Program-made: the position numbers and the translations under genes
In this document: one piece after another, positions 17,521-26,366 of the stretch
Position numbering within the stretch: position 1 is the first letter of the stretch
How the letters are laid out: each line of letters starts with the position of its first letter
DNA from: Methylobacterium sp. Leaf465
GTDB lineage: Bacteria > Pseudomonadota > Alphaproteobacteria > Rhizobiales > Beijerinckiaceae
NCBI RefSeq assembly: GCF_001424705.1
Contig: NZ_LMRA01000044.1
Span: forward strand, 215,667-279,666
DNA length: 64,000 nt
Direction: 5' to 3'
Notes under the pieces: model-generated
Databases searched by the model: none
What the model saw: the letters and a program-made list of their open reading frames with translations, nothing else
What the model was told of the DNA's origin: nothing

Positions 17521-17539
17521 TGTTCCGCAAAATGGAACA
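17521..17539. promoter_or_regulatory. Inverted repeat between GST and LysR genes
   Basis: TGTTCC-N7-GGAACA is a perfect 6-bp inverted repeat with a seven-base centre (GCAAAAT), lying 24 bp before the LysR start and about 110 bp before the GST start. Its T-N11-A-like geometry suits a LysR-family operator for autoregulation and activation of the divergent GST-PNPOx pair. Role is inferred from position. Confidence 0.55.
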
Positions 17540-17562
17540 ATCGCGAGTCGGCGGAGGACGGC

Positions 17563-18438
17563 ATGGATCGGTGGCAGGCGATGCGGGTCTTCGTCCGGGT
17601 GGCGGAGGGCGGGGGCTTCGCCGAAGCGGCGCGCCAGCTCCGCCTCAGCCCGCCGGCCGTGACCCGGGCGGTGGCGGCCCTCGAGGCGCGGATCGGGGCG
17701 CGGCTCCTGACCCGGACCACCCGCTCGGTGAAGCTCACCGAGGCGGGCGGGCGCTACCTGGAGGATTGCCGGCGCATCCTGGCGGAGATCGCGGAGGCGG
17801 AGGCCGCCGCGGCGGGCTCCTACGCCACGCCCTCCGGCACCCTGACGGTGACGGCGCCGGTGCAGTTCGGCCGCCTCTACGTGCTGCCGGTGATCACCGA
17901 ATACCTGGCCCATCACGCCGCCGTCTCGGCGCAGGCCCTGTTCCTCGACCGGATCGTCAACATGGTCGAGGAGGGCGCCGACGTGGGCGTCCGGATCGGC
18001 GCGCTTGCCGATTCCGGCCTCGCGGCGATCCGGGTCGGCACCGTCCGGCGGGTGCTCTGCGCCGCACCGGACTACCTCGACCGGCACGGGACGCCCGGGA
18101 CGGTGCGGGACCTGCGCGACCACGCCGTGATCGGCTCGGCCAGCACCGGCCCCGGGACCGTCGCCCTGCGGCCCCGGCTGACCTGCAACACCATCGACGC
18201 CGTCCTGGCGGCGGCGCTGGCCGGCCAGGGCCTCGCACAGCTCCTGTCCTACCAGGTCGCCCCGGCCGTGGCGGAGGGGCGCCTGCGCCTCGTCCTCGAC
18301 GATCCGGAGGCGGCGGCGATGCCGGTCCACGTCGTGAGCCCCGAGGGGCGGCGCGCACCCGCCAAGGTGCGGGCCTTCATCGATCTCGCCGTGGCGCGGC
18401 TCCGGGCCGACCCGCGGGTCAACCCGACCCGTTCCTGA
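17563..18438 (+). CDS. LysR-family transcriptional regulator
   Basis: A 291-aa LysR regulator. The winged HTH occupies residues 1-60 (MRVFVRVAEGGGFAEAARQLRLSPPAVTRAVAALEARIGARLLTRTTRSVKLTEAG). The C-terminal effector domain starts about residue 90. It is divergent from the GST-PNPOx pair and lies in frame with the GTA direction, ending 22 bp before the DUF2163 gene. The GSTs and this regulator are likely co-regulated; the effector is not known. Confidence 0.92.
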   Translation: MDRWQAMRVFVRVAEGGGFAEAARQLRLSPPAVTRAVAALEARIGARLLTRTTRSVKLTEAGGRYLEDCRRILAEIAEAEAAAAGSYATPSGTLTVTAPVQFGRLYVLPVITEYLAHHAAVSAQALFLDRIVNMVEEGADVGVRIGALADSGLAAIRVGTVRRVLCAAPDYLDRHGTPGTVRDLRDHAVIGSASTGPGTVALRPRLTCNTIDAVLAAALAGQGLAQLLSYQVAPAVAEGRLRLVLDDPEAAAMPVHVVSPEGRRAPAKVRAFIDLAVARLRADPRVNPTRS

Positions 18439-18460
18439 CATTCTTCGGGGCTTCCAGACC

Positions 18461-19354
18461 ATGCGCGACCTGCCCCCCGACCTCGCCGCGCATCTCGCCG
18501 GCGGGGCGACCACGCTGTGCCATTGCTGGGCCCTGACCCGGCGCGACGGCGTCCGCCTCGGCTTCACCGACCACGACCGCGACCTCAGCTTCGGCGGCCT
18601 GACCTACGCCGCCCGCTCCGGGCTGGAGGCGGCCGAAGCCAGCGCCGAGCTCGGCTTCGCCATCGGCGGCGGCGAGGTCGCCGGGGCGCTCTCGGCGGTC
18701 GGGCTCACCGACGCCGACATCGCCGGCGGCCTCTACGACGCCGCCTCGGTGGAAACCTGGCTGGTGGATTGGCGCCGCCCCGAGACGCGCCTGCTCCTCG
18801 AAATCGGCACGGTCGGCGAGGTGCGCCGGGCCGGCACCGCCTTCGTGGCCGAGTTGCGCGGGCTGATGGACCAGCTCGACGCCGAGCGCGGCCGGACCTA
18901 CCGTGCCACCTGCGGGGCCGATCTCGGCGATGCCCGCTGCCGCGTGGACCTGACCGATGCCCGCTTCGCCACGACCGGCACGGTGCTGGCGGCGCCGGAA
19001 CCCGGCCGCCTCGCCGTCGCCCTGGCGGGAGATTTCGCGCCAGGGTGGTTCGCCGGGGGGCGCCTCGCCTGGATCGGCGACGGCCAGGCCGGACAGGAGG
19101 CCGAGATCCGCGACCAGGCCGGCGCGACGGGGACGATCCGCCTCGACCTCTGGCAGGCCCCGCCCCGCCCGGTGGCGCCGGGCGACCGCTTCCGCCTGAC
19201 GGCGGGCTGCGACAAGCGCCTCGCCACCTGCCGCGACAAGTTCGCCAACGTGCCGAACTTCCAGGGCTTCCCGCACCTGCCGGGCAACGATTTCGTGCTG
19301 CGCCCCGCCCCCGGCGCCGGCCCGGGCCTCGACGGCGGCAGCCTGTTCCGGTGA
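18461..19354 (+). CDS. Baseplate hub protein, DUF2163 (gp13-like)
   Basis: A 297-aa DUF2163/phage BR0599-type protein. Key landmarks: TTLCHCWALTRRDGVRLGFTDHDRDLSFGG near the start, CGADLGDARC near residue 150, and the C-terminal GCDKRLATCRDKFANVPNFQGFPHLPGNDF. The four cysteines in the last two motifs are conserved in the family and in lambda gpL-like hub proteins, where they hold an iron-sulfur cluster; metal binding here is by family knowledge. The ATG follows an AGACC spacer only 22 bp after LysR. Confidence 0.92.
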   Translation: MRDLPPDLAAHLAGGATTLCHCWALTRRDGVRLGFTDHDRDLSFGGLTYAARSGLEAAEASAELGFAIGGGEVAGALSAVGLTDADIAGGLYDAASVETWLVDWRRPETRLLLEIGTVGEVRRAGTAFVAELRGLMDQLDAERGRTYRATCGADLGDARCRVDLTDARFATTGTVLAAPEPGRLAVALAGDFAPGWFAGGRLAWIGDGQAGQEAEIRDQAGATGTIRLDLWQAPPRPVAPGDRFRLTAGCDKRLATCRDKFANVPNFQGFPHLPGNDFVLRPAPGAGPGLDGGSLFR

Positions 19355-19361
19355 GGCCGCC

Positions 19362-19844
19362 ATGACATCCGAGACGATGACATTCGAGACGATGACATCC
19401 GAAACGATGACGCCCGAGAGGATCGTCACCCTGGCGCGGGCCTGGATCGGCACGCCCTATCGCCACCAGGCTTCCCTGAAGGGCGTCGGCTGCGACTGCC
19501 TCGGGCTGCTGCGCGGGGTCTGGCGCGAGGCCCTCGGCCCGGAGCCCGAGGCGGCCCCGCCCTACGCCGCGTCCTGGGCCGAATCCGCGCCGCCCGGCTG
19601 CGATCCCCTGGCGGACGCGGCCGCGCGCCACCTCCTGCCCGTCGACGGTCCGCCATCGGCCGGCGACGTCCTGCTGTTCCGCTTCCGCGCCCACCTGCCG
19701 GCCCGGCACTGCGCCCTCGCCACCGGCGCCGGCACGATGATCCACGCCCATGACGGCGCCGCCGTCACGGAGGTCGCCCTGACGGCCTGGTGGCGCCGCC
19801 ACCTCGCCCAGGTCTTCCGCTTCCCGGGCGTGGAGGGCGGCTAA
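19362..19844 (+). CDS. NlpC/P60 peptidoglycan peptidase (gp14-like)
   Basis: A 160-aa cell-wall endopeptidase that lets the tail pass the periplasm. The catalytic Cys lies in GCDCLGLL and the catalytic His in ARHCALATG, both with NlpC/P60 spacing; the next polar residue follows in the HAHDG segment. The N-terminus is repetitive, with four 15-bp units (19362-19421) each beginning ATG and encoding MTSET-like peptides, so there are four in-frame starts. The real start is probably the last, at 19407, which gives 145 aa and agrees with the family length. Confidence 0.9.
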   Translation: MTSETMTFETMTSETMTPERIVTLARAWIGTPYRHQASLKGVGCDCLGLLRGVWREALGPEPEAAPPYAASWAESAPPGCDPLADAAARHLLPVDGPPSAGDVLLFRFRAHLPARHCALATGAGTMIHAHDGAAVTEVALTAWWRRHLAQVFRFPGVEGG

Positions 19845-20215
19845 CCGACGAGGTCGTCGATCGTGACGGACAGGACCTCGGCGATCCGGCGCAGGGTGTC
19901 CACGGTGCCCTCGCGCTTGCCGGTCTCGATCTGCGACAGGAACGGCTGGGCGATCCCGGCGGCCTCCGCCAGGGCGCGGGCGGTGAGGCCGCGGTGCTCG
20001 CGCCAGACGCGGATGCGGTTCTCCCCGCCAAGGATGCGGTCCACCATCCCGGAGGGCAGCAACTCCTCCTCGCCGGCGGCGAGCCGACGGCGGAATTCCT
20101 GGATCGCGAGGCGGTCGGCATTGTCCTCGGCCGCCTCGCTCAGGGCGCGAAAATCGGCTTCCGACAGGACGACGAGGCGCTCGCCGGCCGGGGTGACGAT
20201 GGTCTGGGCGTTCAT
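19841..20215 (-). CDS. HTH-type (XRE) antitoxin
   Basis: A 124-aa protein with an N-terminal region (ERLVVLSEADFRALSEAAED) resembling RelB/Phd-like toxin-binding segments, and a C-terminal XRE helix-turn-helix (LTARALAEAAGIAQPFLSQIETGKREGTVDTLRRIAEVLSV). It is encoded just downstream of a RelE-like toxin on the same strand, 48 bp apart, and ends overlapping the NlpC stop on the other strand. HigA-like order, with toxin first, fits HigBA pairs. Confidence 0.87.
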   Translation of the reverse strand: MNAQTIVTPAGERLVVLSEADFRALSEAAEDNADRLAIQEFRRRLAAGEEELLPSGMVDRILGGENRIRVWREHRGLTARALAEAAGIAQPFLSQIETGKREGTVDTLRRIAEVLSVTIDDLVG

Positions 20216-20263
20216 GGGCGAAGGTCCGTTCCGGCAGTGTCCGATGCGACGGGTTCGTCGGGG

Positions 20264-20521
20264 TCAGTCATAGGCGCTGCCCCGGGGGGCGACCCGGATC
20301 ACGGCGAGGATCTCGCCCTGGTCCGTATAGAGGACCCGCCAGTCGCCGACCCGCAGGCGGAAGACCCCGGGTTCGCCCTTGAGGGCCTTCACGTTGTTGG
20401 CCTGGGCGGCCGGATCGGCCGCCAGCAGGGCGATCTTCGAGCGGATCATCGCCGAGACGTTGGCCGGCATCCGGCTCAGCGTCTTCAGGGCAGCCTTGCT
20501 GTAAGCGATCCGTTTCACCAA
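20264..20521 (-). CDS. RelE/ParE-family toxin
   Basis: An 85-aa RelE/ParE-type toxin, of normal length for the family. It starts VKRIAYSKAALKTLSRMPANVSAMIRSKIALLA, followed by KALKGEPGVFRLRVGDWRVLYTDQGEILAVIRVAPRGSAYD, in which the RLRVGDWRVLY strand carries the typical Arg positions of the RNA-cleaving site. Transcribed with the HTH antitoxin, antisense to GTA genes. It may cleave ribosome-bound mRNA. Confidence 0.9.
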   Translation of the reverse strand: MVKRIAYSKAALKTLSRMPANVSAMIRSKIALLAADPAAQANNVKALKGEPGVFRLRVGDWRVLYTDQGEILAVIRVAPRGSAYD

Positions 20522-20603
20522 CTAAAAATAGCACATCGCTATAATACCGCAAGGGCGAGTTGCCCCGAGATCTCAGACCTCGCCCCCGCTATCGGAGTCC
20601 GCC

Positions 20604-23600
20604 ATGGCCACGCTGATCCTGCAAACCGCCGGGGCGGCGGCCGGTACGGCGCTGGGCGGGCCGATCGGCGGGATCATCGGCAGTGCCCTCGGGGCGGCGG
20701 CGGGCTCCGGCCTCGACGCCGCCCTGTTCGGGGGACTGGCGGGCGGGCGCACGGTCGAGGGGCCGCGCCTCTCCGACGTGGCGGGCCTCAGCTCCGGCGA
20801 GGGCGACCCCATCCCGCGGGTCTACGGCCGGGCCCGCATCGGCGGCACCCTGATCTGGGCGACCCGGCCCCTGGAGGTGGCGAGCCCCGCCGCCGCCAGC
20901 GCGGCCGGCGGCAAGGGCATCGGCGGCGGCAAGGTCAAGCGGACGGCCTATGCCTACTTCGTCGACCTCGCCATCGGGCTCTGCGAGGGCCCGGTGGCGG
21001 GCCTCCGGCGGGTCTGGGCGGACGGGCGCGAGATCGACCTGACCACGGTCACCCTCCGCCTGCACGTCGGCGACGGGGACCAGGCACCGGACCCGCTCAT
21101 CGTCGCCAAGGAGGGGGCGGCGGACGCGCCCGCCTATCGCGGCCTCGCCTATGTGGTGTTCGAGCGCCTCGCCCTGGCCGAGTTCGGCAACCGGATCCCG
21201 CAATTCGCCTTCGAGGTGCTGCGCCCCGTGGCAGGCCTCGCCGGGATGATCCGGGCGGTCTGCCTCATCCCCGGCTCCACCGAGTTCGGCCTCGATCCGC
21301 TGCGCGTCACCGAGGAGGCGGGCTACGGCACGACCCGCCCGGCCAACCGGTTCCAGCTGCAGGCGGGCACCGACGTCACCGCCTCCCTCGACGCGCTCCA
21401 GGCGCTCTGCCCGCGGCTGGAGCGCGTCTCCGTGGTGGCGAGCTGGTTCGGGGACGACCTGCGCGCCGGACTCTGCACCCTCGCCCCCCGGGTCGATTCC
21501 GCCGCCAAGGTGACGAGCGGCGACGCCTGGTCGGTGGCGGGCCTGGGCCGCGACCAGGTGGCGCCCGTCTCGACCGGGCCCGAAGGCGGGCCGGCCTATG
21601 GCGGCACGCCCTCGGATGCGGGCCTGACCCGCCTCGTGGCCGACCTGCACCGGCGCGGCCTCGCGGTGGTGCTCTACCCCTTCGTGATGATGGACGTGCC
21701 GGCGGGCAACCGCCGGCCGGACCCGCGCGACCCGGCCGCCGCCGGCCAGCCGGCCTATCCCTGGCGCGGGCGCATCACCTGCGACCCCGCCCCCGGGCAG
21801 CCGGCGAGCCCGGACGGCACCGCCGCGGCCGGCACGCAGGTGGCGGCCTTCCTCGCGCAGTATCGCCCCTTCGTGCTGCATTACGCGACGCTCGCGGCCG
21901 CCTGGGCCGCCGCGGGGATTCCCCTCGCCGGCTTCATCCTGGGCAGCGAGTTCGTCGGCCTCACCCGGGTGCGGGCGGAGGCGGGGCGCTACCCCGCCGT
22001 GGAGGGCTTCCGCAGCCTGGCGACGGCCCTGCGCCAGCGCCTCGGCCCGGACGTCGCGCTCGTCTACGCCGCCGACTGGACCGAGTACGGCGCCGACGTG
22101 CGCGACGGCGGCGCCACGGTCCGCTTCCCCCTCGACGCCCTGTTCGCGGACCCGGCCATCGACGCGGTGGGGATCGACTACTACCCGCCCCTGACCGACT
22201 GGCGCGACGGGGACGCCCATGCCGACCTGGCGCTCGCCGATTCGATCTACGACCCGGCCTATCTCAAGGGGCGGCTCGGCGCCGGCGAGGCCTTCGACTG
22301 GTTCTATGCCGGTGCGGCCGACCGGGCGGCGCAGGTCCGCACGCCGATCACCGACGGGGCCGCCGCCAAGCCCTGGATCTTCCGGGCCAAGGACCTCGTG
22401 GGCTGGTGGGCGAACCCGCACATCGAGCGGGCGGACGGGCGCGAGACCCGGGCGACGGCGTGGGTGCCGCGGGGCAAGCCGATCTGGCTCACCGAGATCG
22501 GGGTGCCGGCGGTGGACAAGGGCACCAACGGCCCCAACGTCTTCCCCGACCCGAAATCCGCCGAGAACGCCAGCCCGCCCGCCTCGCGCGGCACCCGCGA
22601 CGACCTGATCCAGGCGCGCGGCCTCGCGGCGATCCTGGGGCGGTTCGACCCCGACCTGCCCGGCTTCGAGGCCGCCCACAACCCGGTCTCGCCGGTCTAT
22701 GGCGGGCCGATGGTGCCGGCGGAGGGGATCTTCGTCTGGTGCTGGGACGCCCGGCCCTACCCGGCCTTTCCCGACTTCGACACCGTCTGGGCGGATGCGG
22801 GCAACTGGCCGGTGGGCCACTGGATCACCGGGCGGATCGAGGGGCTGGAACTCGACCGGCTCATCGCCGCGATCCTGGCCGACCTCGGGATCACCGTGCC
22901 GGCCGCCATCACCGCCGACGCGACCCTCGACGGCTACGTCATCGACCGGCCGATGTCGGCCCGGGCGGCCCTGGAGCCCCTGGCGCAGCTCTACGGCCTC
23001 GACGTCTCCGCCGCGGCCGGCGCGCTGATCGTGCGCGGGCCGCGGCGGGAGGTGCCGCGGGCGATCGCGGCGGACGACCTCGTGGTCCTGCGCGACGCGG
23101 AGGCCCCCCTGGCCCGGGTCCGGGCCGAGGAGGCGGAGCTGCCGCGCTCCCTGGCGATCGGCTTCACCGACGGCGAGACCGCCGAGTACCGCCGGGCGAG
23201 CGCCGCCGCGACCCGGCCGACCGGCCGGCGCCGGCGCGAGACCCGGATGGAGGCCGCCGTGGTGACCCGGCGCGCCAGCGCCGAGGCCCTGGCGGAGGCC
23301 GCCCTCGACGCCGCCCTCGCGGCCCGCGACACCGCGCGCTTCACCCTGAGCCCGCGCCGGATCGACCTCGCGCCGGGCGACCTCCTGGCCCTGCCGGGGG
23401 AGCGGCTGCCGCACCGGATCCTGCGCATCGCCGACAGCCCGCGCGGGCGCGCCATCGAGACGCGGGGCGTCCCCCGTCACGGACGGGCGCCCCGCGCGGG
23501 CGAACCGGCCGGACTGCGCCCGCGCCGGGCGGTGCCGGCCCTGGCCGGGCCGCCCTTCGCGGTCGCCCTCGACCTGCCGGCCGACCGCGGCACCCCGACC

Positions 23601-24497
23601 ACCCTGCAGGCGCTGGCGGTGACGGCCGACCCCTGGCCCGGGCCGATGGCGATCTGGCGGGCGGAGGGCGAGGCCGCCCCGCTGGTGCCGCAGGGCTTCG
23701 TCGACCACCCCGCCTGCCTCGGCGAGACCCTGACGGCGCTGCCCCCCGGCCCGCTCTGGCGCTTCGACCGGGGCGCGGCCCTCACGGTCCGCCTGCGCCA
23801 AGCCGGGGACCTCGACGCCATCGGCGAGGCGGCGGCCCTCGCGGGCGGCAACCTGTTCGCGGTGCGCAGCGCCGGGGACGGGGCGATCGAACTGATCGCA
23901 GCCGCCGGCGCCACGCTGGTGGGGCCGGGCTCCTACCGGCTCACCGGGCTCCTGCGCGGGCTGGCCGGAAGCGAGGCGCAGGCCGGGCGCGCGGCCCCGG
24001 CCGGCAGCCTGATCGTGCGCCTCGACGGGGCGGTGGTGCCCCTGGTCGAGCGCCTCGACGAGGCCGGTCGCCCGTTCCGCTACCGGCTCGGCCCGGCGGC
24101 GCGCGATCCGGCCGATCCGGCCACCGTCGCGCTGCGCGCCACGGCAGGCCTCACCGCCCTTAAGCCCCTGCGCCCCGTCCATCTCCGGGCACGGCGGGCG
24201 CCGGGGGGCGTGCGCCTCGCCTGGATCCGGAGGGCCCGGCGCGACGGGGATTCCTGGGACGCCGTCGAGGTCCCGCTGGAGGAGCCCGAGGCCTACCGGG
24301 TCACGATCTACGCCGCCGCGGGCCACCCCCTCCGGACCCTGAGCGCGGACCGGTCGGACCTCCTCTACGCCGCGGCGGACGAGGCGGCGGATTTCGGCAC
24401 GCCCCAGGACCGCCTCGACGTCGCGGTGGCGCAGGTCGGCGCGGCGGCCGGGCCCGGCCCCGAGACCCGGACGCGGGTGCCGGTGGAGCCCGCCTGA
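20604..24497 (+). CDS. GTA host-specificity protein with TIM barrel (gp15-like, megatron)
   Basis: A 1297-aa tail tip protein. The first ~50 residues are an Ala/Gly-rich hydrophobic start, followed by a beta-rich hub portion with SSGEGDPIPRVYGRARIGGTLIWATRPLEV. From about residue 390 to 750 a glycoside hydrolase-like TIM-barrel domain is visible (YRPFVLHYATLAAAWAAAGIPLAGFILGSEFVGLTRVRAEAG, VYAADWTEYG, IDYYPPLTDW, GKPIWLTEIGVPAVDKGTNGPN). The rest is beta-rich tail-hub sequence with phage tail protein repeats. It probably binds or cuts surface glycan of recipient cells. Family assignment is strong; glycan specificity is not known. Confidence 0.93.
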   Translation: MATLILQTAGAAAGTALGGPIGGIIGSALGAAAGSGLDAALFGGLAGGRTVEGPRLSDVAGLSSGEGDPIPRVYGRARIGGTLIWATRPLEVASPAAASAAGGKGIGGGKVKRTAYAYFVDLAIGLCEGPVAGLRRVWADGREIDLTTVTLRLHVGDGDQAPDPLIVAKEGAADAPAYRGLAYVVFERLALAEFGNRIPQFAFEVLRPVAGLAGMIRAVCLIPGSTEFGLDPLRVTEEAGYGTTRPANRFQLQAGTDVTASLDALQALCPRLERVSVVASWFGDDLRAGLCTLAPRVDSAAKVTSGDAWSVAGLGRDQVAPVSTGPEGGPAYGGTPSDAGLTRLVADLHRRGLAVVLYPFVMMDVPAGNRRPDPRDPAAAGQPAYPWRGRITCDPAPGQPASPDGTAAAGTQVAAFLAQYRPFVLHYATLAAAWAAAGIPLAGFILGSEFVGLTRVRAEAGRYPAVEGFRSLATALRQRLGPDVALVYAADWTEYGADVRDGGATVRFPLDALFADPAIDAVGIDYYPPLTDWRDGDAHADLALADSIYDPAYLKGRLGAGEAFDWFYAGAADRAAQVRTPITDGAAAKPWIFRAKDLVGWWANPHIERADGRETRATAWVPRGKPIWLTEIGVPAVDKGTNGPNVFPDPKSAENASPPASRGTRDDLIQARGLAAILGRFDPDLPGFEAAHNPVSPVYGGPMVPAEGIFVWCWDARPYPAFPDFDTVWADAGNWPVGHWITGRIEGLELDRLIAAILADLGITVPAAITADATLDGYVIDRPMSARAALEPLAQLYGLDVSAAAGALIVRGPRREVPRAIAADDLVVLRDAEAPLARVRAEEAELPRSLAIGFTDGETAEYRRASAAATRPTGRRRRETRMEAAVVTRRASAEALAEAALDAALAARDTARFTLSPRRIDLAPGDLLALPGERLPHRILRIADSPRGRAIETRGVPRHGRAPRAGEPAGLRPRRAVPALAGPPFAVALDLPADRGTPTTLQALAVTADPWPGPMAIWRAEGEAAPLVPQGFVDHPACLGETLTALPPGPLWRFDRGAALTVRLRQAGDLDAIGEAAALAGGNLFAVRSAGDGAIELIAAAGATLVGPGSYRLTGLLRGLAGSEAQAGRAAPAGSLIVRLDGAVVPLVERLDEAGRPFRYRLGPAARDPADPATVALRATAGLTALKPLRPVHLRARRAPGGVRLAWIRRARRDGDSWDAVEVPLEEPEAYRVTIYAAAGHPLRTLSADRSDLLYAAADEAADFGTPQDRLDVAVAQVGAAAGPGPETRTRVPVEPA

Positions 24498-24539
24498 ACC
24501 CGCGATCCAACCCAGTCCCGAGACACCCGGAGCCCGACG

Positions 24540-26048
24540 ATGCCCGAGACCACCCCGATTCTGGCGCTGCCGCTGATCGCGGCCGGCCAAGCCCAGAAGC
24601 ACGTCACCCACAACGAGGCCCTGATCCAGCTCGACGCGGTGGTCCAGCTCGCCTGCCGCGACAAGGACCTCGCCGCGCCGCCGGCCGCCCCCGCCGAGGG
24701 CGACCGCTACCTCGTGCTGAGCCCCGCCCCCACCGGGGCCTGGGCGGGGCTGTCCGGCCAGGTCGCCCAGTTCCAGGACGGGCGCTGGCGGGGCCTCGCG
24801 CCGAAACCCGGCTGGCTCGCCTGGATCCTCGACGAGGACGAGCTCTACATCTTCACGGCCGCCGGATGGGTCAGGTTCCGCAGCACCCTCCGGCAGCTCC
24901 AGACCCTGACGCGCCTCGGCCTCGGCACCACGGCGGACGCCGCCAACCCCTTCGCGGCCAAGCTGAACACCGCCCTCTGGACCGCCCTGACGACGGCCGA
25001 GGGGGGCACCGGCGACCTGCGCTGCACCCTCAACAAGCAGGGGCCCGGCAACGTCCTCTCCCTGCTGTTCCAGAGCGCCTTCACGGGACGGGCCGAGATC
25101 GGGCTGTCGGGCAGCGACGATCTCACGATCAAGGTCGCGCCCGACACCGGGGGGTTCCGGGAGGCCCTGCGGATCGACCGGGCGACGGGCCGGGTCGACG
25201 TCGCCGGGCCGGCACCCGCCCCTCTCCTCGGAGCGCCGGCCCTCCGCCTGACCCAGGACCTCGCCACGGATGGCAGCCTGCTGGCCGGCGGCCTGACGAT
25301 GCAGGCGTCGAGCGGGGGCCTCGCCTGGACCGTCGCCGGCCTGGCCGGAACGGGCGGAACGGCGGGCGGCTTTGCGGGGGGCCTCGCGGTCTTCGTCAAG
25401 CCGGCGGACAGAACCCGCCCGGGCGCCCTGCGCGAGGCGGCGCGCTTCGGGCCGGAGGGCAATCTCGGCCTCGGCACCAGCGCCCCCCTGACGACGCGGC
25501 TCGGGGTCGCCGGCATCATCGCCCACGCCGCCGACAACACCTGGAGCCTCGGCACGCCGGCGCTGCGCGCCTCGGAGCTCTATGCCGGGACCGGAGCGAT
25601 CAGCACGTCCGATGCCCGCGAGAAGACGCCGGTCGCCCCCCTCTCGGAGGCCGAGATCGCCGCCGGCCGCGCGCTGGCCCGGGAGATCGGCACCTTCCGG
25701 TTCCATGACGCCGTGGCGCGGAAGGGGAACGGGGCCCGGCGCCACGTCGGCCTCACCGTCCAGCGGGCCGTCGCGATCCTGGAGGCCGAGGGCCTCGATC
25801 CCTTCGCCTACGGCTTCGTCTGCCGCGATTCCTGGCCGGCGGTCGCCCCGCAGGAGGCCGTCCCGGCCACGGAGGCCGTGCGCGACGCGGACGGCGCCAC
25901 GATCGCGCCGGCGATCCCGGCACGGGCGGCCTGTCCCGGGCGCGCGGCCGGCGAGCGCTACGGCTTCCGCACCGACCAGCTGCTGCTGTTCCTCGCCCGC
26001 GGCTTCGAGGCGCGGCTCACCGCCCTGGAGGCGGCCGCCGGTCCCTGA
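24540..26048 (+). CDS. Tail fibre with DUF2793 and S74 chaperone domain
   Basis: A 502-aa fibre. The N-terminal ~110 residues are DUF2793 (TTPILALPLIAAGQAQKHVTHNEALIQLDAVVQLACRDKDL), a domain common on GTA and alphaproteobacterial phage fibres. The middle contains collagen-like/beta-helical repeats. The C-terminus (from about residue 355) resembles the S74 intramolecular chaperone: STSDAREKTPVAPLSEAEI, ARRHVGLTVQRAVAILEAEGLDPFAYGFVC, with the conserved TSD(A/x)R cleavage-type signature. This domain folds the trimer and is then removed. It likely determines recipient attachment. Confidence 0.85.
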   Translation: MPETTPILALPLIAAGQAQKHVTHNEALIQLDAVVQLACRDKDLAAPPAAPAEGDRYLVLSPAPTGAWAGLSGQVAQFQDGRWRGLAPKPGWLAWILDEDELYIFTAAGWVRFRSTLRQLQTLTRLGLGTTADAANPFAAKLNTALWTALTTAEGGTGDLRCTLNKQGPGNVLSLLFQSAFTGRAEIGLSGSDDLTIKVAPDTGGFREALRIDRATGRVDVAGPAPAPLLGAPALRLTQDLATDGSLLAGGLTMQASSGGLAWTVAGLAGTGGTAGGFAGGLAVFVKPADRTRPGALREAARFGPEGNLGLGTSAPLTTRLGVAGIIAHAADNTWSLGTPALRASELYAGTGAISTSDAREKTPVAPLSEAEIAAGRALAREIGTFRFHDAVARKGNGARRHVGLTVQRAVAILEAEGLDPFAYGFVCRDSWPAVAPQEAVPATEAVRDADGATIAPAIPARAACPGRAAGERYGFRTDQLLLFLARGFEARLTALEAAAGP

Positions 26049-26058
26049 TCCGCGCAGG

Positions 26059-26268
26059 TCAGCGCAGGTATCCCGCCGCCCGCAGGTCGGCCTCGACCGC
26101 CTCGCACAGGGCCGCCAAGGGGTTGTCGTTCCGGGCGGCGGGCGGCTCGACCGGCCGCATGGGCGGGAACGCCAGGTCGGGCGGCCGCGCCGACCCCTCA
26201 CGGGCGATGTCGCCGGTCTCAGTCTCGGTCTCGCGTCGCAAGGCCGTCGAGATGAGCTTTCGCAGCAT
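26059..26268 (-). CDS. Small hypothetical protein antisense to the GTA genes
   Basis: A 69-aa open frame on the minus strand between the fibre and lysozyme genes, with a basic N-terminus (MLRKLISTALRRETETETGD) and a C-terminal amphipathic helix (NPLAALCEAVEADLRAAGYLR). No motif recognised. Codon use is like the host, and the C-terminal helix pattern makes real coding plausible, but support is weak. Confidence 0.45.
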   Translation of the reverse strand: MLRKLISTALRRETETETGDIAREGSARPPDLAFPPMRPVEPPAARNDNPLAALCEAVEADLRAAGYLR

Positions 26269-26366
26269 GTCCGCCCCCGACCCCGCGGTCCTTCCAAGTA
26301 TCGCGTCAGTTATCGCGTCGCGTATCGCGCAAGTCTAGCTGCCACGCCATCAAGCGGAGACAGGCC

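Noticed and set aside
20589..26297. Minus-strand 1902-residue open frame
   Set aside because: Shadow of the GTA hub and fibre genes caused by high GC; composition Gly/Arg-rich without motifs.
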